From: DASUPK01 sp963815665
Lineage (GTDB): Bacteria > Actinomycetota > Thermoleophilia > Solirubrobacterales > 70-9
NCBI GenBank assembly: GCA_963815665.1
Contig: CAWFHN010000016.1
Location: forward strand, 62,001 to 126,000
Direction of reading: 5' to 3'
Length of the DNA stretch: 64,000 nucleotides
Numbering within the stretch: the stretch's first letter is position 1; each line of letters opens with the position of its first letter. The notes under the pieces are model-generated. The model did not search any database. It saw nothing but the letters and a program-made list of their open reading frames with translations, and had not been told where the DNA came from. Made by a program: the position numbers and the translations under genes. Shown one piece after another: positions 17,721 through 26,388 of this stretch.

Positions 17721-18149
17721 CTAGCGCTTCAACCTGAAGGCTCGGGAGATGGTGTCGGTCGCGCCCGTGGTCGGGTCGGTGGCGGTCAGCTTCTCGGTCA
17801 GCTTGAACTTGCCTGCATTCCGCTTGATCGTCTTCAGCGCCCTGCCCTTGACGATCAGGGCGAGGCCGAAGAGCTGGTTCGCCGCGAAGGACCCCGAGTC
17901 CCCGAACGGGACGCGGGCCCCGAGCCCCTTGAGCACTCCGGTGCCGGTGACGTCGCAGTTCACCGAGCAGACGGCGACGGGCTGGATGTGCTTCCTGATC
18001 CTGACCTTGCGCTTGGTGACGAAGTTGACGATGGCCCCGGACTTGTGGGCGACGGGCCCATCGGCTCCCGCTCCCGAGGCGGGAATCAGCAGCACACCGG
18101 CGACCGCGAGGACAGCAAAAAGGCTCCCAACGCGAGACGTCCAACTCAT
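17721..18149 (-). CDS. Small secreted protein, unknown function
   Basis: A 142-aa protein with a clear signal peptide (hydrophobic ~9-27, cleavage near GAGA-DG). The mature part is rich in Lys, Gly, Val and Thr and contains a Cys pair (VCSVNCDVTGTG) that could form a disulphide. Alternating hydrophobic residues suggest a beta-sandwich. I do not recognise the family. Similar small secreted proteins with C-x3-C and basic residues are often found in this type of genome, but that is an impression. Confidence 0.7.
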   Translation of the reverse strand: MSWTSRVGSLFAVLAVAGVLLIPASGAGADGPVAHKSGAIVNFVTKRKVRIRKHIQPVAVCSVNCDVTGTGVLKGLGARVPFGDSGSFAANQLFGLALIVKGRALKTIKRNAGKFKLTEKLTATDPTTGATDTISRAFRLKR

Positions 18150-18197
18150 CGAATTCCTCCCTGTATCGCCTTCCCGACTAGGCGAGCCACACTAGCA

Positions 18198-19697
18198 CTA
18201 GGCCGTTTGGAGCTTGGGAAACAGAGGGGCCAGCTCGCCCAGGGCCTGACCCCCACCGCGTGAGCCGAACTCGGCCAACTCGCGGCCCGATTCCTCCAGC
18301 GCCTGGAGCAAGCGTCCCGTCGTCTCAGGCATGTATGCGTGCAGCAACAGCGTCGTCACCCGCAGCCCCTCCGCGAGGCCGTAGAGGACCGAATCGAGCT
18401 TCGCCGACGCCGAATCGTCCTTCGCCAGCTCCCACGGCTTCGTCTCCTCGACGTATTGATTGAGGCGGCGGACCAGCTTCCAGGTCTCCTCGAGCGCCTG
18501 CGTCAGCTCCGCCTCGTCGAAGAGCGCCCGGACGCGCTCGGGCGCGCCCTCGAAGGCTCCGGCGAGATCCGCCTCGGCCTCCGCCTCGGGGACGGTCCCC
18601 TCGCGGTAGCGGCCGATCATCGAGAGCACGCGGTTGGCGAGGTTCCCGTACTGGTCGGCCAGCTCGGTCTCGTAGCGCGACTCGAAGCCGGCGGGCGAGA
18701 TCTGGCCGTCCTGGCCGAACGAGACCTCCCTGAAGCAGTAGAAGCGCAGGGCGTCGGCGCCGAACTTGGCGACGACCTCGTCCGGGTCGAGCACGTTGCC
18801 GAGCGACTTGGACATCTTGTGCCCCTCCATCAGCAGGAAGCCGTGGATGAACATCCCCTTCGGCAACTCGATCTCGGCGGCCATCAGGAACGCCGGCCAG
18901 TAGACGGCGTGGAACTTGAGGATGTCCTTGGCCAGGATGTGGAAGGGCGGCCAGAACTCCTCCGTGACGTCCTTCCCCTCGATTCCGTAGCCGAGCGCCG
19001 TGTAGTAGTTGAGCAGCGCGTCGAACCAGACGTAGATCACCTGGTCGGTGTCCCACGGGACCGGCACGCCCCACTTCAGCGTGGGGCGGGACAGCGAGAC
19101 GTCCTGCAGGCCCTGCTTGATGAAGGAGAGCGCCTCGTTGCGCCGGAAGTCCGGGATGACGAAGTCGGGGCGCTCCTCGTAGAGACGCTCGAGATCGGCC
19201 TGGAACGCCGAGAGCCTGAAGAACCAGTTGTCCTGCTTCTCGCGAGTCAGCGGGATCTGGTGGATCGGGCAGGTGTTGTCGGGTCCGATCTCCGACTCGG
19301 TCTTGAAGTCGGCACAGCGCGGGCAGTACCAGCCCTCGTAGACGCCCTCGTAGACGTGGCCGTTGTCGTAGACCCGCTGGACGATCTCCTGGACGCGCTC
19401 GATGTGGCCCTCGTCCGTCGTCCGGATGAAGAAGTCGTTGGACGCGTTGATCTTGGCCGCCATCTCCTTGAAGCGCGGCGCCAGGCGGTCGCCGAGCTCG
19501 CGCGGGGTCGTGCCCTCGGCCTCCGCCTGCTGCGTCACCGGCTCGCCGTGCTCGTCGGTCCCGGTCAGGAAGAAGACGTCCTCGCCCCGCTGGCGGTGGT
19601 GGCGAGCCAGGATGTCGGCGGCGATCGTCGAGTAGGCGTGTCCCAGATGAGGCTCGCCGTTGACGTAGTAGATCGGGGTGGTGACGTAGAAGCTCAC
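18198..19697 (-). CDS. metG: Methionyl-tRNA synthetase
   Basis: MetRS charges tRNA-Met and initiator tRNA. The 499-aa protein has HLGH (HIGH-type) in TPIYYVNGEPHLGHAY, the KMSKS signature in EGHKMSKSLGNVLDP, and a single zinc knuckle (YCPRCADF with TCPIH). WVRFDALLNY appears in the form YVWFDALLNYYTALG. The protein stops after the anticodon-binding helical domain and lacks the C-terminal dimerisation domain, as in many actinobacterial MetRS. Confidence 0.97.
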   Translation of the reverse strand: MSFYVTTPIYYVNGEPHLGHAYSTIAADILARHHRQRGEDVFFLTGTDEHGEPVTQQAEAEGTTPRELGDRLAPRFKEMAAKINASNDFFIRTTDEGHIERVQEIVQRVYDNGHVYEGVYEGWYCPRCADFKTESEIGPDNTCPIHQIPLTREKQDNWFFRLSAFQADLERLYEERPDFVIPDFRRNEALSFIKQGLQDVSLSRPTLKWGVPVPWDTDQVIYVWFDALLNYYTALGYGIEGKDVTEEFWPPFHILAKDILKFHAVYWPAFLMAAEIELPKGMFIHGFLLMEGHKMSKSLGNVLDPDEVVAKFGADALRFYCFREVSFGQDGQISPAGFESRYETELADQYGNLANRVLSMIGRYREGTVPEAEAEADLAGAFEGAPERVRALFDEAELTQALEETWKLVRRLNQYVEETKPWELAKDDSASAKLDSVLYGLAEGLRVTTLLLHAYMPETTGRLLQALEESGRELAEFGSRGGGQALGELAPLFPKLQTA

Positions 19698-19713
19698 GGG
19701 GCCGTGAGCGTAC

Positions 19714-19980
19714 TTACAAGAGCTTCTCCTGCCCCTTCGCGCCGGACCGGCGGCGGCGCGGGATGCCGGCGGCCTCGGTCAGCGCCTCCTCGACGTCCGC
19801 CAGGATCGCGCGCTCCGAGCGCGACGCGACGATCGGCTCGGCCATGTCGTCGACGTGCACGTAGGTCCGCCGCCCGTCGCCGCGATCCTTCGGATCGAGC
19901 GGCACGATCGCGTAGATCCGGTCGGCCCGGGCGAACTTCCCGTAGCCGAGGGACACCATGCGTGGCTCGCGCTTGGCCAT
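19714..19980 (-). CDS. RemA-like (DUF370) regulatory protein
   Basis: This 88-aa protein aligns by eye with RemA, the DNA-binding regulator of biofilm matrix genes in Bacillus: LGYGKFARADRIYAIVPL corresponds to RemA IGFGNIVSANRIISIVSP, and GRRTYVHVDDMAEPIVASRSERAIL to its GRRTRAVIIMDSDHVILSAV. A Lys/Arg-rich C-terminal tail follows. I chose the ATG at 19980 because GTAGGAG stands 4-5 bases before it. It lies 16 bp upstream of metG and may be co-transcribed. The assignment rests on motif similarity only. Confidence 0.68.
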   Translation of the reverse strand: MAKREPRMVSLGYGKFARADRIYAIVPLDPKDRGDGRRTYVHVDDMAEPIVASRSERAILADVEEALTEAAGIPRRRRSGAKGQEKLL

Positions 19981-20057
19981 CTCGCTCCTACCCAAGGTAG
20001 CGCCGCAGCCAGTCGGTTAAGGCTCCGTTCAACCGGGAATTAGGGGCCTTCGGTTCC

Positions 20058-21305
20058 ATGGCCAACTTGCGCGCGACGAGAAAGAACCTGGTCCTGGCCG
20101 GGGTCGGCGGCCTGGTGGTCATCGCGTGGATGGCCGGTTGCGGAGGCTCGTCGAAGGGCACGACGACTGTGACGACCTCATCGACCCCGAACCGGCCGGC
20201 GCCGCAGACAACCGACTGGCCCACCTATGGCCTCGACTCGGGGAGGACCCGCTACCTGCCCACGAATCGGGTCAAGCCGCCGTACAAGCTCGCCTGGAGC
20301 TACGACGCCGGGCACCTGATGGAGTACTCGCCGATCGTCGTCGGGCACACGCTCTATGGGATCGACAACAACGGCGAGGCCTTCGCGCTCAACACGCGGA
20401 ACGGCAAGCCGCGGTGGCGCCGCGACGTGGCCACGCTGAACGCCTCGGCGCCGACGTTCAGCAACGGCCGCCTGTACATCTCCAGCCTCGAGCCCGGGCA
20501 GGTCCAGGCGCTGAACGCGAGCAATGGCAAGGTCGTCTGGCGCCATCCCCTCCCCGGCCGCACGGAATCCAGCCCGCTGGCGACCGGCAACGAGGTGATC
20601 GCCGGCTGCGAGTGCGGATCCGTCTACGCGCTCAAGGCGGAGAACGGCAAGGAGCTCTGGAGCACCGCGGTGGGCGGTGCTGTCAAGGCCTCACCGGCGC
20701 TCGACCACGGGACGGTCTTCGTCGGGGACTACGGCGGTCAGATGACCGCGCTGCGCGCGAGCAACGGCGCGATTCGCTGGACGGCCCACGCGGGGGACAG
20801 CATCTACGGCACGGCCGCCGTCGCCTTCGGTCGCGTCTACGCCGGCGATCTGAGCGGTGGGTTCCACGCCTGGGATGAGGACAACGGCTCCGAGGATTGG
20901 AGCACCTCGACCAGCGGCTACGTCTACAGCGGGGCGACGGCCGCAAGAGCGCCCGGCACACCGCCGTCCGTCTACTTCGGCTCCTACGACGGCACCGTCT
21001 ACGCGCTCAATGCCCGCACGGGCAGCCGGCGCTGGTCGCGCTCGGCCGCCGGTCCCGTCTCGGGCGCGGGCAGCATGATCGGCGGCGTCTTCTACGCCGG
21101 CGACCTGAAGACGACGCAGACCTTCGGCTTCCGGGCGACGGACGGCAAGCCGGTCTTCGCAGTCCCGCGACGGCGCCTACAACCCGGTGATCTCGGACGG
21201 CAGGCTGCTCTACATGACCGGCGTCAACGTGATCTACGCGCTCCGCCCCTCGCATGGCCGCTCGGTGCACGGCTTCGTCAAGAAGAGCCGGAACCTGGCG
21301 GGTGA
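20058..21305 (+). CDS. PQQ-like beta-propeller lipoprotein, frameshifted near the C-terminus
   Basis: The protein starts with a lipoprotein signal (VLAGVGGLVVIAWMAGC; lipobox Cys near 30) and then about eight WD/PQQ-type blades, each with a DG/NG-x-x-x-W or ALN-x-x-NGK-x-W motif. Near 21162-21168 the reading frame breaks: after KPVFAVP the annotated frame gives Arg-rich nonsense and stops at 21305, while the +1 frame continues a normal blade (DGAYNPVISDGRLLYMTGVNVIYALRP). That second frame has no stop until 23163, inside antisense genes. So either one base is an error or the gene is damaged at its 3-prime end. It is probably an outer surface beta-propeller scaffold or sensor; function unknown. 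Confidence 0.78.
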   Translation: MANLRATRKNLVLAGVGGLVVIAWMAGCGGSSKGTTTVTTSSTPNRPAPQTTDWPTYGLDSGRTRYLPTNRVKPPYKLAWSYDAGHLMEYSPIVVGHTLYGIDNNGEAFALNTRNGKPRWRRDVATLNASAPTFSNGRLYISSLEPGQVQALNASNGKVVWRHPLPGRTESSPLATGNEVIAGCECGSVYALKAENGKELWSTAVGGAVKASPALDHGTVFVGDYGGQMTALRASNGAIRWTAHAGDSIYGTAAVAFGRVYAGDLSGGFHAWDEDNGSEDWSTSTSGYVYSGATAARAPGTPPSVYFGSYDGTVYALNARTGSRRWSRSAAGPVSGAGSMIGGVFYAGDLKTTQTFGFRATDGKPVFAVPRRRLQPGDLGRQAALHDRRQRDLRAPPLAWPLGARLRQEEPEPGG

Positions 21306-21307
21306 AG

Positions 21308-21346
21308 ACGGCTCGCCATCAGATCGCGGCCACAAGCGGTCGCTAG
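21308..21346. repeat. Dispersed foldback repeat, copy B (short)
   Basis: It matches the left half of copy A (ACGGCTCGCCATCAGATCG, missing one T compared with copies A and C) and ends CGGTCGCTAG, which contains the rsmI stop codon. The internal part found in copies A and C is absent. It lies 2 bp after the stop codon of the frameshifted PQQ gene. Confidence 0.7.
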
Positions 21347-22164
21347 CGCCGCGGCTCCCGGCCGGTGATGCCCTTGTAGAGATCGTTGGCCGGGACTCCG
21401 GTGAGGGCCGAGACCACGCTGGCCGCCGCCCGCGGCCGGGCTCCGGCGCGGATCAGGCCGCGCAGTGCGTCCGTGGCGAAGCCGATGTCGGCGGTGCCCC
21501 GCTCGGCGGCGGGGCCGATGACGACCACGATCTCGCCGCGGGCCTCTTCCCGGAACCGCCTGGAGAGCTCGCCGAGCGTGCCGCGGACGACCTCCTCGTG
21601 CAGCTTGGTCAGCTCGCGGCAGACCGCCGCCGGCCGGTCCGGCGCGAGCTGGGCGAGCGCCCGCAGCGACTCGGGCAGGCGCCGCGGCGACTCGAAGGCG
21701 ATCAGGGTCTCAGTGGACTGGAGGACGCGCTCCAGCTCGCCGGTTCTCCTGGGCAAGAAGCCCTGGTAGCGGAAGCGGTGGGTCGGGAGCCCCGAGACGA
21801 CCAGCGCGGTGATGATCGACGAGGGCCCGGGCAGCACCTCGATGTCGAGGTCGCGGTCGATGCAGGCCCTGATCAGGCGGAATCCCGGGTCGGAGATCGC
21901 GGGCGTGCCGGCGTCGGAGACGAGGGCGACGTTGTCCCCCCGCTCGATCCGCTGGGCCAGCTCCCGCGCCCGCTCCGCCTCGTTGCCCTCGTGGTAGGAG
22001 AGGAGCCGCAGGGCCTGGATCTCGAGCCGCTCCAGCAGCAGCCCGGTCCTGCGCGTGTCCTCGCAGGCGATCACATCGGCCTCGTACAGCTCGCGCCGAG
22101 CGCGCAGGGTGATGTCCTCGAGGTTCCCGATCGGGGTCGGGCAGACGACCAGCTTGCCGGGGAT
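21343..22164 (-). CDS. rsmI: 16S rRNA (cytidine-2-prime-O)-methyltransferase, start at AUC
   Basis: RsmI methylates C1402 of 16S rRNA together with RsmH. The tetrapyrrole-methylase signature is clear: LVVCPTPIGNLEDITLRA, then VIACEDTRRTG, ALVSDAGTPAISDPG, VLPGPSSIITAL and FESPRRLPESL. The N-terminal motif lies upstream of the first GTG (22074), so that start would lose part of the fold. In the correct frame there is no ATG, GTG or TTG before LVVCPTP. The frame opens directly after the ROK stop codon, and an ATC at 22164-22162 stands 8 bases after AGGGAGG, just where homologues have their Met (xPGKLVVCPTP). The protein from there is 273 aa, normal for the family. Confidence 0.88.
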   Translation of the reverse strand: MPGKLVVCPTPIGNLEDITLRARRELYEADVIACEDTRRTGLLLERLEIQALRLLSYHEGNEAERARELAQRIERGDNVALVSDAGTPAISDPGFRLIRACIDRDLDIEVLPGPSSIITALVVSGLPTHRFRYQGFLPRRTGELERVLQSTETLIAFESPRRLPESLRALAQLAPDRPAAVCRELTKLHEEVVRGTLGELSRRFREEARGEIVVVIGPAAERGTADIGFATDALRGLIRAGARPRAAASVVSALTGVPANDLYKGITGREPRR

Positions 22165-22167
22165 GGC

Positions 22168-23124
22168 TCAGCCCTCCCTGTCGAGCTCGATCAGGGCCAT
22201 CGCCGCCGCACCGATCATGCCCGCCTCGGGGCCCAGCTCGGCGAGCTGCACCGGCGCCTCGTTCATCGGGGGAAGCGCCCGCGTCCGCAGCTCCTGGCGC
22301 GCGGGGTCGAGCAGCAGGTCGCCGACCGCTGCGACGCCTCCCCCGATCACGAACACGTCGGGGTCGAAGATATTCGCCAGGCTGGCGAGAGCGATGCCGA
22401 GATGCCGGCCCGCCTCAGCGACGATCTCGGCGGCAAGCGGATCGCCCTTCGTCGCCAGCTCGGTCACGGTCTTCCCGACGATCGGTCCCTCCGCGAGTGC
22501 CTTGCCGAGGGCGGAGTCCGGGTCACGCTCCGCGGCCGCCTTGCCCTCCCGCGCGATCGCCGTGCCGGACGCGTAGGTCTCGACGCAGCCGTGGTTGGGG
22601 CAATTGCCCTGGCAGGGCAACCCGTCCTCCACGATCACGATGTGGCCGAGCTCGGCTGCGGCGCCGGTCGATCCGCGAAAGATCTCGCCGTCGAGGATCA
22701 GGCCGCCGCCGATCCCGGTGCCGATGGTCAGCATGACCACGTTGCGTGCCCCGCGGCCCGCGCCGAAGAGGAACTCGGCCAGGGCGGCGACGTTGGCATC
22801 GTTGTCGATGAAGACCGGGAGGCCGAGCAGCTTGGTCATCAGGTCGCGAACGGGAACGTCCGAGATCTCCAGGTTGACGGCCTGGATGGCAACCCCCCGG
22901 TCGTGGTCGATGGTGGCCGGAATCCCGAGGCCCGCGCAGAGCACGTCGGGCCTCGCCCCCTTGGCCTCCTGCAGCTCCCTCCCCAGGTCCTCGACGAGCT
23001 TGTCCTCGCTGAGCCCGATCGAGGACTCCTTGCCCTCGTAGTGGATGTGCTGCTCGGAATCGACGACGCCGACGGCCATCTTGGTGCCACCGAGGTCGAC
23101 GCCGATCGTCTCGCGCGGGCTCAA
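22168..23124 (-). CDS. ROK family sugar kinase (glucokinase-like)
   Basis: A 318-aa ATP-dependent sugar kinase. The N-terminal phosphate motif IGVDLGGTKMAVGVVD, the substrate block FIDNDANVAALAEFLFGAG, LTIGTGIGGGLILDG, the ELGHIVI segment and the zinc-binding CQGNCPNHGCVETYASG are all present. Glucose phosphorylation is the likely activity, but ROK kinases also use N-acetylated or other hexoses. Its TGA is followed two codons later in the same frame by the likely rsmI start, so the two genes are co-translated. Confidence 0.9.
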   Translation of the reverse strand: MSPRETIGVDLGGTKMAVGVVDSEQHIHYEGKESSIGLSEDKLVEDLGRELQEAKGARPDVLCAGLGIPATIDHDRGVAIQAVNLEISDVPVRDLMTKLLGLPVFIDNDANVAALAEFLFGAGRGARNVVMLTIGTGIGGGLILDGEIFRGSTGAAAELGHIVIVEDGLPCQGNCPNHGCVETYASGTAIAREGKAAAERDPDSALGKALAEGPIVGKTVTELATKGDPLAAEIVAEAGRHLGIALASLANIFDPDVFVIGGGVAAVGDLLLDPARQELRTRALPPMNEAPVQLAELGPEAGMIGAAAMALIELDREG

Positions 23125-23176
23125 GGCTCAGCGTCGATGGCGGTCCGGCGGGGGCATGCGTAAGTATTGATATCCC

Positions 23177-24541
23177 ATGTCTCCGCAGGGAGATGAACGG
23201 CCGCCAAAGCGGTCCGGGGGCTCCGAGGGCGGCGGGAAGCCCCAGGAGCCCAAGAAGCCCGGCGGGTCCGGGGCTAAACGCAAGCCCGAAAGCGGAAAGA
23301 AGCCCGAGTACACGGTCTACGGTCGTGGGGGCCGTGGCGGCCAGAAGCGCGCGGCGCCCAAGCGGAGGAAGCCGGAGGGTAAGGGCGAGAAGCCTCCATA
23401 CACCGTCTACAAGTCGCGCCCCAGCCTGCGCGACCGCATCCGGAAGCCGGGCCTGGAGGGCATCCGCCGATCCTCGGGCGGCGGCGGTGGCATCCGCGGC
23501 TTCTTCGGGAGGCTGACGGGCGGCAAGCGGCCGTGGCTCCGCTGGATCCTGATCTTCGCGGTGGGCTGGCTGCTGCTCAGCTTCATCACCTTCGCGATCT
23601 CCGCCCAGGTCCAGAAGGGCAAGCTGCCCCAATCGGCCAAGAACGCGCTCAAGGGCGGCCCCGCCGTGCTGGCCGGGCAGAACATCCTCATCCTCGGAGG
23701 CGATCGCCGCGGGAAGACCCAGCACAACGCCAACGGCTCGGAGGGCCAGGGCCCGCCGCGGGCCGACACGATCATGGTGCTGCACGCCTCGCTGACCTCG
23801 TTCCGCAAGCTCTCCATCCCCCGCGACAGCTTCGCCGCGATCCCGGATTGCGGCTCACAGAAGATCAACGCCTCCCTCGCCTGCAACACCCGGAGCCCCA
23901 ACGGCAACCCCGCCTCGACCATCAAGACGGTCGAGGACTTCCTCGGCATCGACATCAACCACATCGTCATCGTCGACTTCGACGGCTTCGCCGACTTCAT
24001 CAACACGCTCGGGGGGGTGACCATCGACGTTCCCGACACCAACGGCAAGAAGGACGGCGCGGTGGTCTGCGGAGACGTGGACGGCGGCAAGAAGCAGGGC
24101 GGCGTCTCGCTGAAGCTGCCGCCCGGCGACATCACCCTGCAGGGCGACAAGGCCCTCGCCTACGCGCGGATCAGGCACAACAGCTGCGACCCATCCGAGG
24201 ACGACCGGGACCGCGCCGCGCGCCAGCAGGCGGTCCTCAACGGGATCAAGGGGCGCCTGACCAGCATCACCCGGTTCCCCTACAACTTCATCAAGGGCCC
24301 GTGGATCGGCTGGAACGCGCCCAAGGCCTTCATCAGCGACATGGGCGGGTTCACGCTGCCGCAGGTCGCGATCTCGGCCATCCTGGGCGGCAGCGGGTCG
24401 GCGAACGTGCTGGGTAGCGACAAGGCGGGTGTCGGTGTTGGGCCCGGCGGCAGCCTGGAGATCCCCCAGGGGGCCTGTGACGACGCCGTCAAGAAGCTGA
24501 TCGGCGGGGACCCGCCGCACCGGCCGGCCTGCTCGCCGTAG
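23177..24541 (+). CDS. LytR-CpsA-Psr (LCP) family cell-envelope protein
   Basis: LCP proteins transfer glycopolymers from polyprenyl-pyrophosphate carriers to peptidoglycan. The 454-aa protein has a ~115-residue Pro/Lys/Gly-rich cytoplasmic N-terminus with YTVYxxR repeats, one membrane helix (~118-140), then the LCP domain: NILILGGDRRG, PRADTIMVLHAS, the RKLSIPRDSFAAIP block with the conserved Arg/Asp, and AYARIRHNSCDPSEDDRDRAARQQAVL. It could attach the polymer made by the glycan locus around 34-56 kb; that link is inference. Confidence 0.92.
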   Translation: MSPQGDERPPKRSGGSEGGGKPQEPKKPGGSGAKRKPESGKKPEYTVYGRGGRGGQKRAAPKRRKPEGKGEKPPYTVYKSRPSLRDRIRKPGLEGIRRSSGGGGGIRGFFGRLTGGKRPWLRWILIFAVGWLLLSFITFAISAQVQKGKLPQSAKNALKGGPAVLAGQNILILGGDRRGKTQHNANGSEGQGPPRADTIMVLHASLTSFRKLSIPRDSFAAIPDCGSQKINASLACNTRSPNGNPASTIKTVEDFLGIDINHIVIVDFDGFADFINTLGGVTIDVPDTNGKKDGAVVCGDVDGGKKQGGVSLKLPPGDITLQGDKALAYARIRHNSCDPSEDDRDRAARQQAVLNGIKGRLTSITRFPYNFIKGPWIGWNAPKAFISDMGGFTLPQVAISAILGGSGSANVLGSDKAGVGVGPGGSLEIPQGACDDAVKKLIGGDPPHRPACSP

Positions 24542-24868
24542 TCAGTCCGAGCTGGAGCTCGTCGCGGCCTTGTCGGCGCCGTCCGAGCCCGATTTCTTGG
24601 AGCTGGGCTCGGAGCCGGACGATTCGGAGCTCGAGCCGCCCGACTCGCCGGAGGACGAGGAGTCACCGTCCTTGCTCGCGGACGACTTGGCCTTGGCGCC
24701 GTAGTCGGTGGAGTAGAAGCCGGATCCCTTGAAGTGGACCGCCACCGGGTGGAAGACGCGCTCGACGGGCGCCCCGCACTCCTCGCACACCTCGACGGGA
24801 TCGTCGGACATGCTCTGGATCACCTCGAAGGTGTGTCCGTTCAGGCAGCGGTACTCGTAGATCGGCAT
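24542..24868 (-). CDS. FmdB family zinc-ribbon protein
   Basis: A 108-aa protein. The first 55 residues form a zinc ribbon typical of FmdB (MPIYEYRCLNGHTFEV, then CEECGAPVERVF). The rest is a Ser/Glu/Lys-rich low-complexity tail (SSSSGESGGSSSESSGS). The start is the ATG at 24868, since MPIYEYRC is the universal N-terminus; an in-frame extension upstream is not homologous. Its stop codon directly abuts the LCP stop codon. FmdB was linked to formamidase regulation, but most members have no known role. Confidence 0.88.
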   Translation of the reverse strand: MPIYEYRCLNGHTFEVIQSMSDDPVEVCEECGAPVERVFHPVAVHFKGSGFYSTDYGAKAKSSASKDGDSSSSGESGGSSSESSGSEPSSKKSGSDGADKAATSSSSD

Positions 24869-24936
24869 CGGAGGCAAGAGGGTAGTGGGCGGCAGGTTCG
24901 GACACCGCACGCGACCCGCCGTTTACTCTGGCGCCC

Positions 24937-26307
24937 ATGCCCGAGACCAAGCTCGAAGACATCGTCGCCCTCTGCAAGCGGCGCGGCTTCATCTTCCCCG
25001 CTTCGGAGATCTACGGCGGCTTCGCCAACACCTACGACTACGGACACTACGGCGTGCTGCTGAAGAACAACGTCAAGTCCGAGTGGTGGCGGGCGATGAT
25101 CCAGCAGCGCGACGACATCGTCGCGATCGACTCGGCGATCATCCAGCACCCAAAGGTCTGGGAGGCCTCGGGGCACCTCGCCGGCTTCAGCGATCCGCTC
25201 GTCCAGTGCCTCGGCGAGTGCAAGAAGCGCTGGCGCGAGGACCACGTCCGCGAGCAGCAGCTCGGGGCCGAGGACGCCGAGGGCGAGATCACCTGCCCCG
25301 AGTGCGGCGGCGAGCTCTCGGAGCCACGCCAGTTCAACCTGATGTTCGAGACCTACGCCGGGCCCGTTCAGGACGAGGCCTCCAAGGTCTACCTCCGCCC
25401 CGAGACGGCCCAGGGCATCTTCATCAACTTCAAGAACGTCCTGCAGTTCTCCCGCAAGAGGCCACCGTTCGGGATCGCCCAGATCGGCAAGTCCTTCCGC
25501 AACGAGATCACGCCGGGCAACTTCATCTTCCGCACCCGCGAGTTCGAGCAGATGGAGATGGAGTTCTTCGTCCCGCCCGCCGAGGCCGCCGGCTGGCACG
25601 AGCGCTGGATGGAGGAACGGATGCGCTGGTACACGGACCTCGGCATCCGGCCGGACCAGCTGCGCCTCCGCGCGCATGGCTCCGACGAGCTCTCCCACTA
25701 CTCGAGCGCGACCTCCGACGTCGAGTACCTCTTCCCGATGGGCTGGTCCGAGCTCGAGGGAATCGCCAACCGCGGCGACTTCGATCTACGCCAGCACGCG
25801 GAGTTCTCCGGCGAGAAGCTCGAGTACGTCGACTCGGCGACCGGCAACCGCTACGTCCCGCACGTGATCGAGCCCGCCGCCGGGGTCGACCGGGCGATGC
25901 TCTCCTTCATGGTCGACGCCTATGAGGTCGAGGAGGTCGAGGGCCGCGAGCGGACCGTGCTCAAGCTCCACCCCAAGCTGGCGCCGGTGAAGGCGGCGGT
26001 GCTGCCCCTGGTCAACAAGGACGGTCAGCCGGAGAAGGCTCGCGAGATCTACGAGGAGCTCCGCCCGCTGATGACCACCGAGTACGACACCGGGGGCTCG
26101 ATCGGCAAGCGCTACCGCCGCCAGGACGAGATCGGCACCCCCTGGGGCGTGACGGTCGACCACCAGACGATGGAGGACGACACCGTCACCCTGCGCGATC
26201 GCGATTCGCTGGATCAGTCGCGAATCGCGATCGGCGAGCTGGCGAACGAGCTGGCCCGGCGCCTCGGCGAGCCCTGGACCTCGCCGAAGCTCGGCGCCGC
26301 GGCCTGA
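24937..26307 (+). CDS. glyS: Glycyl-tRNA synthetase (single-chain, dimeric type)
   Basis: GlyRS of the class II alpha2 type, 456 aa. The N-terminal KLEDIVALCKRRGFIFPASEIYGGFANTYDYG block, the zinc-type ITCPECGGEL insert, motif 2 (IAQIGKSFRNEITPGNFIFRTREFEQMEMEFF), the DLGIRPDQLRLRAH segment and the C-terminal anticodon-binding domain (from about residue 350, KLAPVKAAVLPLVNK) are all present. No frameshift. It is transcribed away from the FmdB gene. Confidence 0.96.
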   Translation: MPETKLEDIVALCKRRGFIFPASEIYGGFANTYDYGHYGVLLKNNVKSEWWRAMIQQRDDIVAIDSAIIQHPKVWEASGHLAGFSDPLVQCLGECKKRWREDHVREQQLGAEDAEGEITCPECGGELSEPRQFNLMFETYAGPVQDEASKVYLRPETAQGIFINFKNVLQFSRKRPPFGIAQIGKSFRNEITPGNFIFRTREFEQMEMEFFVPPAEAAGWHERWMEERMRWYTDLGIRPDQLRLRAHGSDELSHYSSATSDVEYLFPMGWSELEGIANRGDFDLRQHAEFSGEKLEYVDSATGNRYVPHVIEPAAGVDRAMLSFMVDAYEVEEVEGRERTVLKLHPKLAPVKAAVLPLVNKDGQPEKAREIYEELRPLMTTEYDTGGSIGKRYRRQDEIGTPWGVTVDHQTMEDDTVTLRDRDSLDQSRIAIGELANELARRLGEPWTSPKLGAAA

Positions 26308-26388
26308 GTCAGGCTCGTTTCCCCGAGGCGGGTCCGGGTAACCCCGGTGCGATCGCAACTCGAGGCGGGCGAGTGCGTTCCGAAGACG

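Noticed and set aside
22072..22074. GTG at 22074 as start of rsmI
   Set aside because: It would delete the conserved LVVCPTPIGNLEDIT segment that belongs to the SAM-binding fold.
21187..23163. 658-codon plus-strand frame downstream of the PQQ gene
   Set aside because: Only its first ~25 codons carry the continued propeller blade. The rest is antisense to rsmI and the ROK kinase, so it is not one gene.
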